NCBI GenBank assembly: GCA_021840255.1
Contig: JAKBYX010000001.1
Location: 248,001 to 312,000 of the forward strand
Origin: Nitrospirota bacterium
GTDB taxonomy: Bacteria > Nitrospirota > Thermodesulfovibrionia > Thermodesulfovibrionales > JdFR-88
DNA: 64,000 nucleotides
Direction of reading: 5' to 3'
Shown here one piece after another: positions 8,171-17,634 of this stretch. The notes below the pieces were generated by a model. It was not told where the DNA came from and made no database searches. It saw only the letters and a program-made list of their open reading frames with translations. How positions within the stretch are numbered: position 1 is the first letter of the stretch; every line of letters begins with the position of its first letter. A program made the translations under genes and the position numbers.

Positions 8171-9073
8171 ATGGGATTGTTTGACAGGCTTAAAAAAGGG
8201 CTGGAGAAGACCAGGGCCAGCCTGATGGGCGGCATAGACAATATATTTTCAGGCGGCAAGGCGCTCGATGAGGAAAGCCTTGAAGAACTCGAAGAACTCC
8301 TTATATCCTCGGACATTGGTGTAAAAACCGCATCCGGCATAGTCGAGTCCCTGAACGAGAAAAAAGGCGACATAAAAAAGGCCGGCTCTCCCAGGGAGTT
8401 TTTAAAGGGCGAGATGACAGGCCTGCTTGGCAGGCCGGAGCCGCTGGTGCTCTTCGGGGAAAAGCCGTTCGTCATCCTCACCATCGGGGTAAACGGGGCA
8501 GGCAAGACCACAACCATCGGCAAACTGGCCGCTCGCTTCACGCAGGAAGGCCGCTCGGTGGTATTGGCTGCGGCGGATACATTCAGGGCCGCCGCCATAG
8601 AGCAGTTGGAGATATGGTCTCAAAGGACCGGGGCGCAGATAATAAAACAGCAGGCGGGCGGCGACCCCGCCGCCGTTGCCTTTGACGCGGTGGAAGCGGC
8701 AAAAAAAAGGGGAGCGGATGTCGTGATAGTGGACACTGCGGGCAGGCTCCATACGAAGACCAACCTTATGGAGGAGCTGAAGAAAGTGCGGCGGGTGATC
8801 CAAAAGGCCATGCCGGACGCCCCGCAGGAGACCCTCCTGGTGGTGGATGCCACGAACGGCCAGAACGCCCTGCGGCAGGCGGAGCTTTTCAACCAGGCGA
8901 TAGCGGTCACAGGCATTGCCCTGACCAAACTGGACGGCACGTCCAAAGGCGGCATAGTCTTTACCATCAAGCGCGAGCTTGGCATACCCATAAAGCTCAT
9001 AGGTGTTGGGGAGGCGGTTGAGGACTTGAGGGATTTCGACCCGAAAGATTTCATAGACGCGCTTTTCGGGTAG
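8171..9073 (+). CDS. ftsY: Signal recognition particle receptor FtsY
   Basis: The SRP GTPase has an N domain, then G domain motifs GVNGAGKTTTIGK (P-loop), AADTFRAAA, DTAGRLHT (G3) and TKLDGTSKGG (G4/closing loop), ending DLRDFDPKDFIDALF. FtsY docks ribosome-SRP complexes at the membrane. The ATG at 8171 (MGLFDRL) gives a 300-residue protein without an acidic A domain, as in many non-enteric bacteria. The nearest AAGGAG is 16 bases upstream, which is long, and a TTG at 8105 is in frame but has no ribosome-binding site. Confidence 0.95.
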   Translation: MGLFDRLKKGLEKTRASLMGGIDNIFSGGKALDEESLEELEELLISSDIGVKTASGIVESLNEKKGDIKKAGSPREFLKGEMTGLLGRPEPLVLFGEKPFVILTIGVNGAGKTTTIGKLAARFTQEGRSVVLAAADTFRAAAIEQLEIWSQRTGAQIIKQQAGGDPAAVAFDAVEAAKKRGADVVIVDTAGRLHTKTNLMEELKKVRRVIQKAMPDAPQETLLVVDATNGQNALRQAELFNQAIAVTGIALTKLDGTSKGGIVFTIKRELGIPIKLIGVGEAVEDLRDFDPKDFIDALFG

Positions 9074-9113
9074 CCCCCCGGAGGAGATACAAGCGGGGAA
9101 GGAAAAAACCCGG

Positions 9114-11048
9114 TTATCTTCCTTCCAGAAGCTTTTCTACCGTAGGGAACTGGCTGGAATCCGTGTGGGGCAGGAAAAGCGCGGACATGTACTCTTCCAT
9201 GAAACCCGGTGAGACCGAAAGCTCCAGGTATGTCATCTTGGATGCTATTTCTTCGGCCTCGCGTAAAAACCCTTCGGACACGAGACCCAGATATGCCCCG
9301 GTAATAGAGGTGTTGCCAAGGAAAACGAATTTTTCGCGCGGCAGGTCAGGCAGCATCCCGATGATGATCGCCTTTTCGACGTTAAGATAATTTCCGAACC
9401 CTCCGGCTATGTAGACCTTCTCTATCGCGGAGAGGTCCAGCCCCACTTCTTTTATCAATGCGGACACCCCGGCGTATATGGCCGCCTTGGCGCGAAGGAT
9501 GTTTTCGATGTCCACCCCGGTAAGGGTAACTTCTCCGGCCAGGCCCTGCGAAAGCACGAATTCTTGCCCCCAGTCCCCGTTTCGTATCCGGTCCGCCACT
9601 TCGCCGTCTGCCGACGGGACGAATTTTCCCTTCCTGTCTATAATGCCTTTAAGGAACATCTCCGATATCGCATCTATCATCCCGGAGCCGCATATACCCC
9701 TGGCTGCCGGTTTTGAATGATTGCCTATGACACCTATCTCCACTAAAGAACCCAGGCCGGGAGTTATCTTTACGGACTCTATCGCCCCTTCCGTGGCCCT
9801 CATCCCGTGGCGTATGCCGCTTCCTTCAAAACATGGCCCGGCTGAGCATGCGGCTGTCATTAACCATTCGTCATTTCCCACGGCCACCTCGCCGTTGGTG
9901 CCTATGTCCATGAAAAGGGCTATCTCTTTTTTCCTGGTCATCCCGGAGGCCAGAATGCCTGAAACGATGTCCCCGCCCACATAGCTTGCGATACAGGGCA
10001 TCGTGTAAACGGCCCCGGACCGGTTCATGTTCAGCCCCGCCTCGGCGCCTTTTAACAAGGGGAAATAGCTCACCGTGGGCACATAGGGCTCCTCCCTTAT
10101 GGAGCCCGGCGGAAGGCCCCAGAAGAGGTGGCTCATCGTTGTGTTTCCGCTTATAACGGTAAACTCTATATCACCGGTGCCTATCCCGTGCCTCTGGGCC
10201 GTCGCGTTTATGAGGCCGTTTATGTCCTCAAGCACGGTCCCTCTCAGTTCATCCAGCCCGTCGCCCTCAGTGGCGTGGACTATCCTTGTGATGACATCAT
10301 CCCCGTAGCGTATCTGGGAATTATATGTGGAGCCCGCGTCTATGAGCCTTCCGGTCTCAAGCTCCACGAGATAAACAACTACGGTGGTCGTGCCTATATC
10401 CACGGCCGCCCCGAATTTTTCGTTTTTGTTTTTATTTTTATTTTCACCCTCCCCATCCAGATGCCTTAAAGAGACTGCGGAGCCTCCGGCATGGCGGAGA
10501 CCGGCCTTCCAGTTCGCGGCCCTGATGGCCTCTCCCAGTCCGGCAAGAAAATCCCTGGAGAAAGTGAGGCCCTGCAGTCCAAGCGGGTCCAGGGCAAGCT
10601 TAAGGCGGTCAAGATCGCTTGTATGGTCCCCGATAACGGGGGGCGGGAGCTCTACCTGCGCCTCTTTGACCGCGGGCTCAATACGTCCGCCCATGGAAGA
10701 GACAAGCCCCAGCAGGTCCTGGGCGCGGGAGACTGCTATTTTATCCCCTACGACTATCCTTGAGCTCTCGGGTATATCTATAACGATATCCCCTTGTGAC
10801 CCCTCTTTTAAAAATGTCTGGCAGGCCAGGGCCACGCCCAAGGCGCGCTCCTCACCGGTGAGCCTTGCGGAGCCTTCCATGCGGATCTGCCCTTCGACTA
10901 TTTTTATCCTGCATTTCCCGCAGGTGCCTTTGCCTCCGCAGGACGCCGTAAGGTAGACCCCCGAGGCTTTCAGAGCGTCAAGGACGCTTTGTCCTTCTTT
11001 TAGGGGGATTTTTTCATTTTCAGGGCCGCCTTTTATACGGAGATTCAT
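9114..11048 (-). CDS. Corrinoid-protein reductive activator (RACo/RamA-like ASKHA ATPase with 2Fe-2S domain)
   Basis: The 644-residue protein starts with a plant-type [2Fe-2S] ferredoxin domain (CGGKGTCGKC, then the fourth cysteine in ALACQTF). A linker and an ASKHA-type domain follow, with AAVDIGTTTVVVYLVELE, NTTMSHLFWG and DIGTNGEVAVGN. Proteins of this build use ATP to drive reduction of inactive Co(II) corrinoid to Co(I) in methyl-transfer pathways such as the Wood-Ljungdahl route or O-demethylation. The linker holds an Asn/Lys low-complexity insert (around 10415-10445). No methyltransferase is adjacent, so its partner is not known from this window. Confidence 0.85.
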   Translation of the reverse strand: MNLRIKGGPENEKIPLKEGQSVLDALKASGVYLTASCGGKGTCGKCRIKIVEGQIRMEGSARLTGEERALGVALACQTFLKEGSQGDIVIDIPESSRIVVGDKIAVSRAQDLLGLVSSMGGRIEPAVKEAQVELPPPVIGDHTSDLDRLKLALDPLGLQGLTFSRDFLAGLGEAIRAANWKAGLRHAGGSAVSLRHLDGEGENKNKNKNEKFGAAVDIGTTTVVVYLVELETGRLIDAGSTYNSQIRYGDDVITRIVHATEGDGLDELRGTVLEDINGLINATAQRHGIGTGDIEFTVISGNTTMSHLFWGLPPGSIREEPYVPTVSYFPLLKGAEAGLNMNRSGAVYTMPCIASYVGGDIVSGILASGMTRKKEIALFMDIGTNGEVAVGNDEWLMTAACSAGPCFEGSGIRHGMRATEGAIESVKITPGLGSLVEIGVIGNHSKPAARGICGSGMIDAISEMFLKGIIDRKGKFVPSADGEVADRIRNGDWGQEFVLSQGLAGEVTLTGVDIENILRAKAAIYAGVSALIKEVGLDLSAIEKVYIAGGFGNYLNVEKAIIIGMLPDLPREKFVFLGNTSITGAYLGLVSEGFLREAEEIASKMTYLELSVSPGFMEEYMSALFLPHTDSSQFPTVEKLLEGR

Positions 11049-11064
11049 CAGGGTCCGGCGCCTT

Positions 11065-11778
11065 TTATGCGGTTTTTGTGCCGCTCAGGAAAGAGAGGAT
11101 GGATTCAAACAGGAGCTTGCCGTCCGTGTTGCCGAGGACCGTTTCGGCGCAGCGCTCCGGATGGGGCATCATTCCAAGCACGTTTCCCTGCCTGTTTATG
11201 ATGCCGGCTATGTTTTCCATGGAGCCGTTAGGGTTGGCCTCAGGCGTTACCAGGCCTTCGGGCGTAGAGTATCTGAAGACTATCTGATCATTTTCCTTCA
11301 GAGCCTTGAGCCCTTCCGGGTCTATGAAATAGTTTCCCTCGGCATGAGCTATGGGCAACCTTAGCACCTGCCCGTTTAGAAGCGTGTTCGTAAAGGGCGT
11401 TTTACCGGGGTTTTCAAGGGAGACCTTAAGGTGCACGTCCTTGCATATGAATTTAAGCCCGCTGTTTCTAAGCAGTGCGCCGGGAAGAAGGCCGGCCTCC
11501 ACAAGTATCTGGAAACCGTTGCAGATGCCGATCACAGGCCCTCCGGCGCCAGCGAACCTCTGGACCGCGCCCATTACCGGGGAGAGACGGGCCAGCGCCC
11601 CGGTGCGCAGGTAATCCCCGTAGGAAAACCCTCCGGGAAGGACTACCGCCTCCGTCCCTTCAGGGATCTTGTCCTCTTTGTGCCATATGAACCTGGCAGG
11701 CACCCCCATGACGTGCTTGAAGACATGGTAACAGTCATGGTCGCAGTTGCTGCCGGGGAACACTACAATGCCGATCAT
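11065..11778 (-). CDS. purQ: Phosphoribosylformylglycinamidine synthase subunit PurQ
   Basis: The 237-residue class I glutamine amidotransferase has [11 protein letters not shown] (nucleophilic cysteine), the N-terminal [11 protein letters not shown] of PurQ, and the C-terminal catalytic histidine in [10 protein letters not shown]. With PurS and PurL it makes formylglycinamidine ribonucleotide in purine synthesis. Neither purS nor purL is adjacent, so the complex is encoded at scattered sites. Upstream (11779-11999) there is no gene. It ends 16 bases before the corrinoid activator on the same strand. Confidence 0.95.
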   Translation of the reverse strand: MIGIVVFPGSNCDHDCYHVFKHVMGVPARFIWHKEDKIPEGTEAVVLPGGFSYGDYLRTGALARLSPVMGAVQRFAGAGGPVIGICNGFQILVEAGLLPGALLRNSGLKFICKDVHLKVSLENPGKTPFTNTLLNGQVLRLPIAHAEGNYFIDPEGLKALKENDQIVFRYSTPEGLVTPEANPNGSMENIAGIINRQGNVLGMMPHPERCAETVLGNTDGKLLFESILSFLSGTKTA

Positions 11779-11926
11779 CGTTTTCTATTTTAATCTACGG
11801 ATGGCTTTTTTTTCAAAAGGAGATATGCTCAATCCGATCCCACCCGGCAATTTTACCGGCCTAAGGCGAAAAGGACGGTTTAAAAGACCCGCTAAAGACT
11901 TGAGATTCCCTTTCATTTCTCCGAAA

Positions 11927-11943
11927 CTGCGGGCTTTCAGGTG
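11927..11943 (+). repeat. 17-bp direct repeat, left copy flanking vapBC
   Basis: CTGCGGGCTTTCAGGTG matches the right copy at 12866-12882 with one mismatch and in the same orientation. The pair encloses the vapBC module, which might mark the ends of an inserted segment, although chance cannot be excluded. Confidence 0.4.
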
Positions 11944-11999
11944 AAGTCATTCGAGGGAAAGGCTCAATAACGATGCTGCTCTTATGACGCGGCTTTCCC

Positions 12000-12425
12000 C
12001 TATTTTGTGGAATACTGCCTGAGTTTTGAATGCTTTGAAATGAAAGTAAAATCGCTATCGTAATGTAAGAGAGCGCTGTCACAATCAATGGCAATAGCAG
12101 CGATCAGCGAATCCATAGCGGGTACGGTAACGCCTTTTCGCCTCAGATTGAATCCCAAATCCGCTGCATGACGCCAAATTTCGCCTGTCACTGGATGCCA
12201 GAGTATCCCCTCAAACACCTCTTCCAGATGCTCCTTCTCATTCAATGTTCTGCACCCCTGAACGAGTTCAACAAAAATTGGACCAGCTATCGCGGCCCGG
12301 TTTTCGTCAAGGAGAAGCGAGACGATTTCTTTCAACTGATCGAATCCCTTCCTCGAAAAAAAGCATATCCATGCACTAGTGTCGATAAGGACTGTTCCAT
12401 TTGGAATCTTTTCGTGTCCGGTCAA
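12000..12425 (-). CDS. vapC: VapC-family PIN-domain toxin (endoribonuclease)
   Basis: The 141-residue PIN protein has LIDTSAWICFF with the first catalytic aspartate, EL in the second helix, and VPAMDSLIAAIAI with the later acidic residues, ending ALLHYDSDFTFI. VapC toxins cleave specific RNAs, often tRNA or rRNA, when released from VapB. Its start overlaps the vapB stop by four bases (12422-12425). The whole module is richer in A and T than the housekeeping genes around it and so looks acquired. Confidence 0.88.
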   Translation of the reverse strand: MTGHEKIPNGTVLIDTSAWICFFSRKGFDQLKEIVSLLLDENRAAIAGPIFVELVQGCRTLNEKEHLEEVFEGILWHPVTGEIWRHAADLGFNLRRKGVTVPAMDSLIAAIAIDCDSALLHYDSDFTFISKHSKLRQYSTK

Positions 12426-12661
12426 GCCAACTTCTTTCTTCTCGTGGCCTGTTTCGCCGTGCGATGGCGTCTTTCAGTCCTGAGGTCACTGAGCGAGACA
12501 CCAACGATGCCGCTGCCCGCCATGCTTTTTAATTTCTGGCGGAGCTTTAGCTTTATAAATTCCTCGAGTGCCATGGTGACTGTCTCTTTTTTGGTAGCAG
12601 AACCACTTACGCTTAAGGCCTTCTTCAACAGCTTATCGTCAATATCTATCAGGGTCTTCAT
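12422..12661 (-). CDS. vapB: VapB-family antitoxin
   Basis: The 79-residue protein begins MKTLIDIDDKLLKKAL and continues with a ribbon-helix-helix pattern (TKKETVTMALEEFIKLK), the VapB DNA-binding fold. It should bind its own promoter and wrap VapC. The C-terminal third is basic and probably contacts the toxin. It precedes vapC with a four-base overlap. An AT-rich region with ATATATAAGAATT upstream (12680-12720) may hold the auto-regulated promoter. Confidence 0.85.
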   Translation of the reverse strand: MKTLIDIDDKLLKKALSVSGSATKKETVTMALEEFIKLKLRQKLKSMAGSGIVGVSLSDLRTERRHRTAKQATRRKKLA

Positions 12662-12997
12662 GCCGAATATCCTCCCGAATTCTTATATATAAGACTAACA
12701 TTATTTTATATATATTGTAAATCGGCACAGCTTCCATTGGTCGAATGGGCCGGCATTAAATTTAAATGGGAAATTCCCAATGTCATATCTCGTTTTCTAC
12801 AAAGGTTTTTAATGATGCGCAGCAGGTTTTCACCGGAATTCCACGATAGTTGCAATTTCAAATACCTGCGGACTTTCAGGTGTTATGAATAGGCGAACGA
12901 CACACGTTTTTTGAACGGAAGCAAAAGGAATTTTCCAGTCTTTGGAAAATTAAAAAATGTTTTGGAAATTCTTTTTTTGATATGTGAGTAATTTTAG
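12662..12997. other. Gene-free AT-rich stretch between vapB and the receiver gene
   Basis: No reading frame of convincing quality is seen. It holds the AT-rich vapB upstream region (TTATATATATTG near 12710) and the right 17-bp direct repeat (12866-12882). Confidence 0.5.
12866..12882 (+). repeat. 17-bp direct repeat, right copy flanking vapBC
   Basis: CTGCGGACTTTCAGGTG is the partner of 11927-11943, with one mismatch. Confidence 0.4.
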
Positions 12998-13378
12998 TTA
13001 GTCGCCTTTGGCGAGCAATGATTCTATGCTGCTCTTCAGGATTTTTATATCACAAGGTTTTCTCATGAATGTATATGGGGTTTCAATATCCTTAAGCTGC
13101 AGCTCGTCAATGTCGTACCCGGTGATGAAAATAAACGGCACCTTGTAATCTGCAAGAATTGCCTGCGCGGTCTCTATGCCGTCTTTTTTTCCATAACCCA
13201 AATTTATATCCATTAAAATCAAATCCGGCCTGCAGCGTTTCACTTCAGCCAAGGCCCGCTCGAATGACCCGGCCAACTCGCAGTGATAAAACCCCCAATC
13301 CTTTATAGTTTCGGCCAGGCCGACCGCGCCCAGTATCTCATCATCCACTATCAATATGTATTTCCTTTTTTCCATCAT
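12998..13378 (-). CDS. Single-domain response regulator
   Basis: The 126-residue protein is a receiver domain alone: IVDDE for the acidic pocket, LILMDINLGYG with the phospho-acceptor aspartate (about residue 57), FITGYD and the conserved lysine in FMRKPCD. With no output domain it probably acts by protein contact or as a phosphate sink. Its start overlaps the stop of the upstream histidine kinase by four bases, so the two form a cognate pair. Confidence 0.88.
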   Translation of the reverse strand: MMEKRKYILIVDDEILGAVGLAETIKDWGFYHCELAGSFERALAEVKRCRPDLILMDINLGYGKKDGIETAQAILADYKVPFIFITGYDIDELQLKDIETPYTFMRKPCDIKILKSSIESLLAKGD

Positions 13379-14826
13379 TTATTTGGGACAATTATCTCAA
13401 ATTCAGTCCCATGATTCCTTTTCATTTCGATTGTGCCTTCGAGTTGTTTGTCAACTAAATTATATATGATAAGAAATCCGAGCGAACCGGATTTGGAAAT
13501 ATCCATGCCCTCGGGAAGTCCTGTCCCATTATCCCGGTATTTAAGATGCAGATTTCCACCTTCCCTGCTTATATTTACTGTTATTTTCCCGGACATTTCC
13601 TCCGGAAAGGCGTGTTTCATAGAATTTGAAATGAGTTCGTTAAGTACGAGTCCCAGCGGGATCGCTGTCTCAATGCTCAAGTCCAGATATTCGGCATTCA
13701 ATTCAAATGATACCCGTTTGGCCGGACCTTCAAACGTCATCATGATAGCAGCGGCAAGATCTCTGACGTACTCTCCGGCTTCCAGCCCGGAAAGATCCTT
13801 AGACGCATAGAGTTTTTCATGGACCAGGGCCATGGCTTGTATACGATTTTTAATGTCCAGGAATACAGAGTCAAATGCGTTATTTTTGATCTGCCTGGCC
13901 TGCAGATCGATCATATTAGAGATGACATGCATATTATTTTTTGTTCTGTGATATAGCTCTCTCAGAAGGATCTCTTTTTCTCTCGTCTTCTTCTGCTCGC
14001 GATAAAATAGCTGCACATAATCAGAGAGCAGACCAAACATCATCGTCAGAAAACCCGCGGCCAGGATAACACGGAGCAGATAATCCCAGATGTCATATCG
14101 CCTCTGTCCAATGATGATAGAAAAAACACCGTAAGTAAGCGTAACCTGTGTAATAGCTACATAGCCTTGGAGTGCGTCTCCGGTCTGCAAATAACGGCGG
14201 GTCGAGAATACCAGGCCAATGGCGAACACGAGCAAAAGTGAAATTATCCACACTTTGATCATGAGGGGTTTCGTGAAATTCCCTTCCGCCCCGACCAGCG
14301 GGGGAAGGTATTGCTCGAACCTTACGGCCAGGAGCGCAATTATCACGATAGTGGCGCCCCATGCGCCAACTGACCAGAGCCAATTTCGTCCTGGAAACGT
14401 TTTTTTGCGGGGCCATTTAAGAATCGTCGCAAATAGCAGGAAAACACCGAGACTGCTCATTCCAAGCACGGCTATCCATGCCGAAGTTGAGGGAAGATGA
14501 GCAATAAGTCCTTGCTCTCCGGATAAAAGACCGGGCCATGTCAGGATAAAAAGGACGGACAGAACTCCGAAAGTAACAAAGCCTATTCCGATCCAATAGG
14601 ATAGTGGATTGCGAAGGACGTGGTATCGGCCAAAAGACAGAAAGGCCACGCAAAAGGCAGCCAACCCTATGAAGCTGTGCATCATTGGAACATACCATGG
14701 CAGATTGACTACGGTTCGCCCCCGCCCAAAATAAAGAATCAAAAAAGCAAACAGCAAACCCAACAGGGTAGTTGTGATAATGATGGCATTAAATAGATGT
14801 GCCGTTGATTTCCGATTCATTTTCAT
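13375..14826 (-). CDS. Membrane sensor histidine kinase with HisKA_2-type phospho-acceptor domain
   Basis: The 483-residue protein has about eight hydrophobic segments in residues 10-270, then LLRELYHRTKNNMHVISNMI, the HisKA_2 pattern with the phospho-accepting histidine. An HATPase_c domain follows (LNELISNSMKHAF, YRDNGTGLPEG, GSLGFLIIYNLV). Kinases of this type often pair with stand-alone receivers, and one follows with a four-base overlap. The multi-span sensor could see a membrane or lipophilic signal. The pair is lower in GC than its surroundings and may be transferred. Confidence 0.85.
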   Translation of the reverse strand: MKMNRKSTAHLFNAIIITTTLLGLLFAFLILYFGRGRTVVNLPWYVPMMHSFIGLAAFCVAFLSFGRYHVLRNPLSYWIGIGFVTFGVLSVLFILTWPGLLSGEQGLIAHLPSTSAWIAVLGMSSLGVFLLFATILKWPRKKTFPGRNWLWSVGAWGATIVIIALLAVRFEQYLPPLVGAEGNFTKPLMIKVWIISLLLVFAIGLVFSTRRYLQTGDALQGYVAITQVTLTYGVFSIIIGQRRYDIWDYLLRVILAAGFLTMMFGLLSDYVQLFYREQKKTREKEILLRELYHRTKNNMHVISNMIDLQARQIKNNAFDSVFLDIKNRIQAMALVHEKLYASKDLSGLEAGEYVRDLAAAIMMTFEGPAKRVSFELNAEYLDLSIETAIPLGLVLNELISNSMKHAFPEEMSGKITVNISREGGNLHLKYRDNGTGLPEGMDISKSGSLGFLIIYNLVDKQLEGTIEMKRNHGTEFEIIVPNK

Positions 14827-15081
14827 TTCAAAAACTATTTCACAAATTTGGGAAGTATCAATTTTCTCTTCATTTTCAGATTACAGAATTATTGCAAACA
14901 GTGTTGAGGAAATCAATGGCACTATCGGGAGCGGGCTGGAACCTTGAATTTTCCTTGAGTCTGGTCAAAAAAAGCCAAGGGCGTGTGCACGGCTGGAGTG
15001 GAGATTATCAATAATAAACCAGACCCCTTGGCGGTCCTATTGGACTTTGACTATTGAGCTATTGATGGTGGCGGATACCCA

Positions 15082-15753
15082 TCAAATCCCTTCTCTTAAT
15101 TTAATAAATGATTCACGCCAAGACGCTGAAAGGGCCTCAACGGCTAAAATCTTTTCTATTCCGTCCCGGTTCTTCCTGTCGTGATGATAAATATGATTGG
15201 CGAAAGCAACGGTTATCGCGTGACGATCCCTTTCCTTGAGAATAAGAGCATTTCCGGTTCCCACAATTCCTTCTTCGATTACTCTAAAATAGCAGCCTGT
15301 TCTGCCCGAATCCACGACAAGCTTGGCCATATCCGCCCTGCCATACCTCGCCGCAAGTGTTGAGCAGGGCTGCCGGGGCTGACTTATCTGAACGACGGAA
15401 GTGCCCACCTGAAAAATGTCGCCGATGCATACTGCAGCCTCATCGAGATTCATCAAGGAGAAATTCTCTCCGAATGGGGCTGGCGGCAAGACTGTTTTAA
15501 GGATTCCCTCCCAATATGGATAATGATTGGCGCCATACGCACAAACCGCTTTGTCCGATCCCCCGTGGTGTCTCAGATCTCCAACCCCGTCACCATCAAA
15601 ACCGCTCTTTCTGAGATGCACTGGAGCCATAACTGGCTTTTTGCAAATGCCCGTTATGATCTCTTTCCCAAAGAACAGCTCTCTTGCGGGAAGGCCGGCA
15701 TTGAGCGATTGGATTATCATCTTTGACGGCATTTCTCCCTCATAATAGTACAA
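15082..15753 (-). CDS. MOSC-domain protein, YiiM-like
   Basis: The 223-residue protein resembles YiiM: LRKSGFDGDGVGDLRHHGG and YGANHYPYWE in the MOSC beta barrel, PFGENFSL, the conserved cysteine in QPRQPCSTLAARYG, and a C-terminal three-helix domain. MOSC proteins carry sulfur or bind molybdenum cofactor; YiiM itself reduces N-hydroxylated bases. A TTG at 15753 with AGGGGA six bases before is used; ATG at 15729 is an alternative. The gene is alone in the accessory stretch. Confidence 0.85.
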   Translation of the reverse strand: MYYYEGEMPSKMIIQSLNAGLPARELFFGKEIITGICKKPVMAPVHLRKSGFDGDGVGDLRHHGGSDKAVCAYGANHYPYWEGILKTVLPPAPFGENFSLMNLDEAAVCIGDIFQVGTSVVQISQPRQPCSTLAARYGRADMAKLVVDSGRTGCYFRVIEEGIVGTGNALILKERDRHAITVAFANHIYHHDRKNRDGIEKILAVEALSASWRESFIKLREGI

Positions 15754-16287
15754 TTCTTCCCCTACCTGGAAAGGAATATGCCAGCGCTTAAGCGGTCGCT
15801 CTTGCTGCGCCCATCCCCGTTGGAATGCATTTGAGAGGTTGATAAGATTATATTTATCTCATGGCGGGAGTCAATACCCTTTTCAGGTTCGAGAGGCAGA
15901 ATGGATTCTCTGGCATGAATTTACCGGCAACCAGTGGACGCACATTATCCGCTTGAAACATGCAAAAAAAGCTATTTCGGCTTTATATTAATGTACTGGG
16001 AGAATCTTGGTATCGAAGAGAATGTATGTTCGGAGCGGCGAGCGAGCCAACGATGATAAATCAAAAAAGTCCCTGCATTCGATGCCCAGGCATAAAAAAC
16101 AGACCGGCTGTTCATGAATGCGCTTGGACACTCAGGACGAAAAAATAATTTAAAAACGGGATGTTATAATTTTAAGCTTAAACAGAAAGAGACAAAAAAG
16201 CAGGAGAGGGGATTTCGTAAACGGTTGCCTCCCGTTACCTTAATCAACTAAAATTGTATGTCCTCATAAAAAATGTAAAAGGCAAAA
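15754..16287. other. Gene-free stretch holding a decayed copy (D) of the dispersed repeat
   Basis: No convincing gene is seen in these 534 bases. Positions about 16026-16098 align with the dispersed repeat: GGAGCGGCGAGCG, then ATGATAAAT, then CCCTGCATTCGATGCCC and TAAAA. Unlike copies A and C it no longer sits against a start codon. Confidence 0.5.
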
Positions 16288-17634
16288 ATGTCCAAACCCA
16301 TTCAATTAGACATAGAACGCTATTCAACGGCGTCTGAGGACCTGTTTGCATATGGTTTCGATGCCTCCGGGCTTGAGGGGGCCGCAGCTGCCGTGACCTG
16401 GCCCCGGAACACCGAAGAGGTGATAAAGATAATGCGCTACTCCTGGGAAAACGAAATCCCCGTTGTCCCGAGAGGGGCCGGAAGCGGCATGACGGGCGGA
16501 GCGGTGCCCTCCAGTGGGGCCATAGTCCTCAGCTTCGAGCGCATGAACAGGATACTCGAAGTGGACGACGTAAACTTAAACGTCCTTGTGGAGCCTGGAG
16601 TGGTGAACGGAAGGCTCCAGAGGGACCTGGCCGGCTACGGGCTGTTCTATCCCCCCGACCCTGCCAGCCTGGAGTTTTGCACAATAGGCGGCAATGTGGC
16701 AGAAAACGCCGGAGGGCCCCGCGCCCTTAAGTACGGCGTCACAAAAGACTATGTCCTCCAACTGGAAGCGGTCCTTTGCGGAGGGGAGCTTATAACGGTG
16801 GGAGCGCAGACGCCAAAAGGGGTGGTAGGCTACGATCTGGCAAGGCTGCTGACCGGCTCAGAAGGGACGTTGGCCGCCATAACCAAGATCCGCCTTAAAA
16901 CCCTTCCCCTTCCTGAAGATGTCCTAACCTTGCTTGCCGTATTCAGCGATGCGGCCCTGGCGGGTGAGGCAGTATCGCGCATTATCGCTGCAAAGATAAT
17001 CCCCCGTACGCTAGAGATAATGGACAAGGACTCCATGGTTGCCGTTGAGGGCTGGAGCCCGGTGGGGCTGCCCGTAGAGGCCGGGGCTTTGCTGCTTATT
17101 GAGCTGGACGGCCATCCGGCAGCCATAAAAGAGGAGGCCGGACAGGTTATAGAGATCTGCGGCAAACTGGGCGCGGAGGTCACGATGGCTGAGGACGAAG
17201 ACGCAAGGGAAGCCCTCTGGAAGGCAAGAAGGGGCGTTTCACCCGCTCTTTACCATCTATGCCCTCACAAAATAAGCGAGGACATTGTGGTGCCAAGAAG
17301 CAATATAGCCAGGATGCTTTCAGAGTTAAAGGCGCTGGCTGAAAAGACGGCAGTGCCGATAGCCTCATTCGGCCATGCGGGGGACGGCAACCTGCACGTA
17401 AACCTGCTGCCGCCCGTGAAAAAGGATGTCACCCCCATACTTAAAGAGATGTTCGCAAAGGTGCTTGAGCTGGGCGGCACCATCTCCGGGGAGCACGGGG
17501 TGGGCCTCACAAAAAAGCCCTTCATCGGGATGGAGATAAAACCCGCTTCACTTAACCTGATGAGGCAGATAAAAAACGTGTTCGACCCCAAGGGGCTTTT
17601 GAACCCCGGCAAGGTCTTCCCGGCAGAAGAATGA
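16288..17634 (+). CDS. glcD: FAD-linked oxidase, GlcD family (glycolate or D-lactate dehydrogenase subunit)
   Basis: The 448-residue protein has the VAO-type FAD-binding domain (VVPRGAGSGMTGGAVP, GGNVAENAGGPRALKYGVTKDY, LLTGSEGTLAAIT) and the C-terminal cap with FGHAGDGNLHVNL and SGEHGVGLTKK. Family members oxidise glycolate or D-lactate and pass electrons to a partner iron-sulfur subunit. No glcF partner is adjacent; the next gene, ccsA, overlaps by four bases. LarC in the window raises the possibility of lactate metabolism, but that link is inference. Confidence 0.88.
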   Translation: MSKPIQLDIERYSTASEDLFAYGFDASGLEGAAAAVTWPRNTEEVIKIMRYSWENEIPVVPRGAGSGMTGGAVPSSGAIVLSFERMNRILEVDDVNLNVLVEPGVVNGRLQRDLAGYGLFYPPDPASLEFCTIGGNVAENAGGPRALKYGVTKDYVLQLEAVLCGGELITVGAQTPKGVVGYDLARLLTGSEGTLAAITKIRLKTLPLPEDVLTLLAVFSDAALAGEAVSRIIAAKIIPRTLEIMDKDSMVAVEGWSPVGLPVEAGALLLIELDGHPAAIKEEAGQVIEICGKLGAEVTMAEDEDAREALWKARRGVSPALYHLCPHKISEDIVVPRSNIARMLSELKALAEKTAVPIASFGHAGDGNLHVNLLPPVKKDVTPILKEMFAKVLELGGTISGEHGVGLTKKPFIGMEIKPASLNLMRQIKNVFDPKGLLNPGKVFPAEE

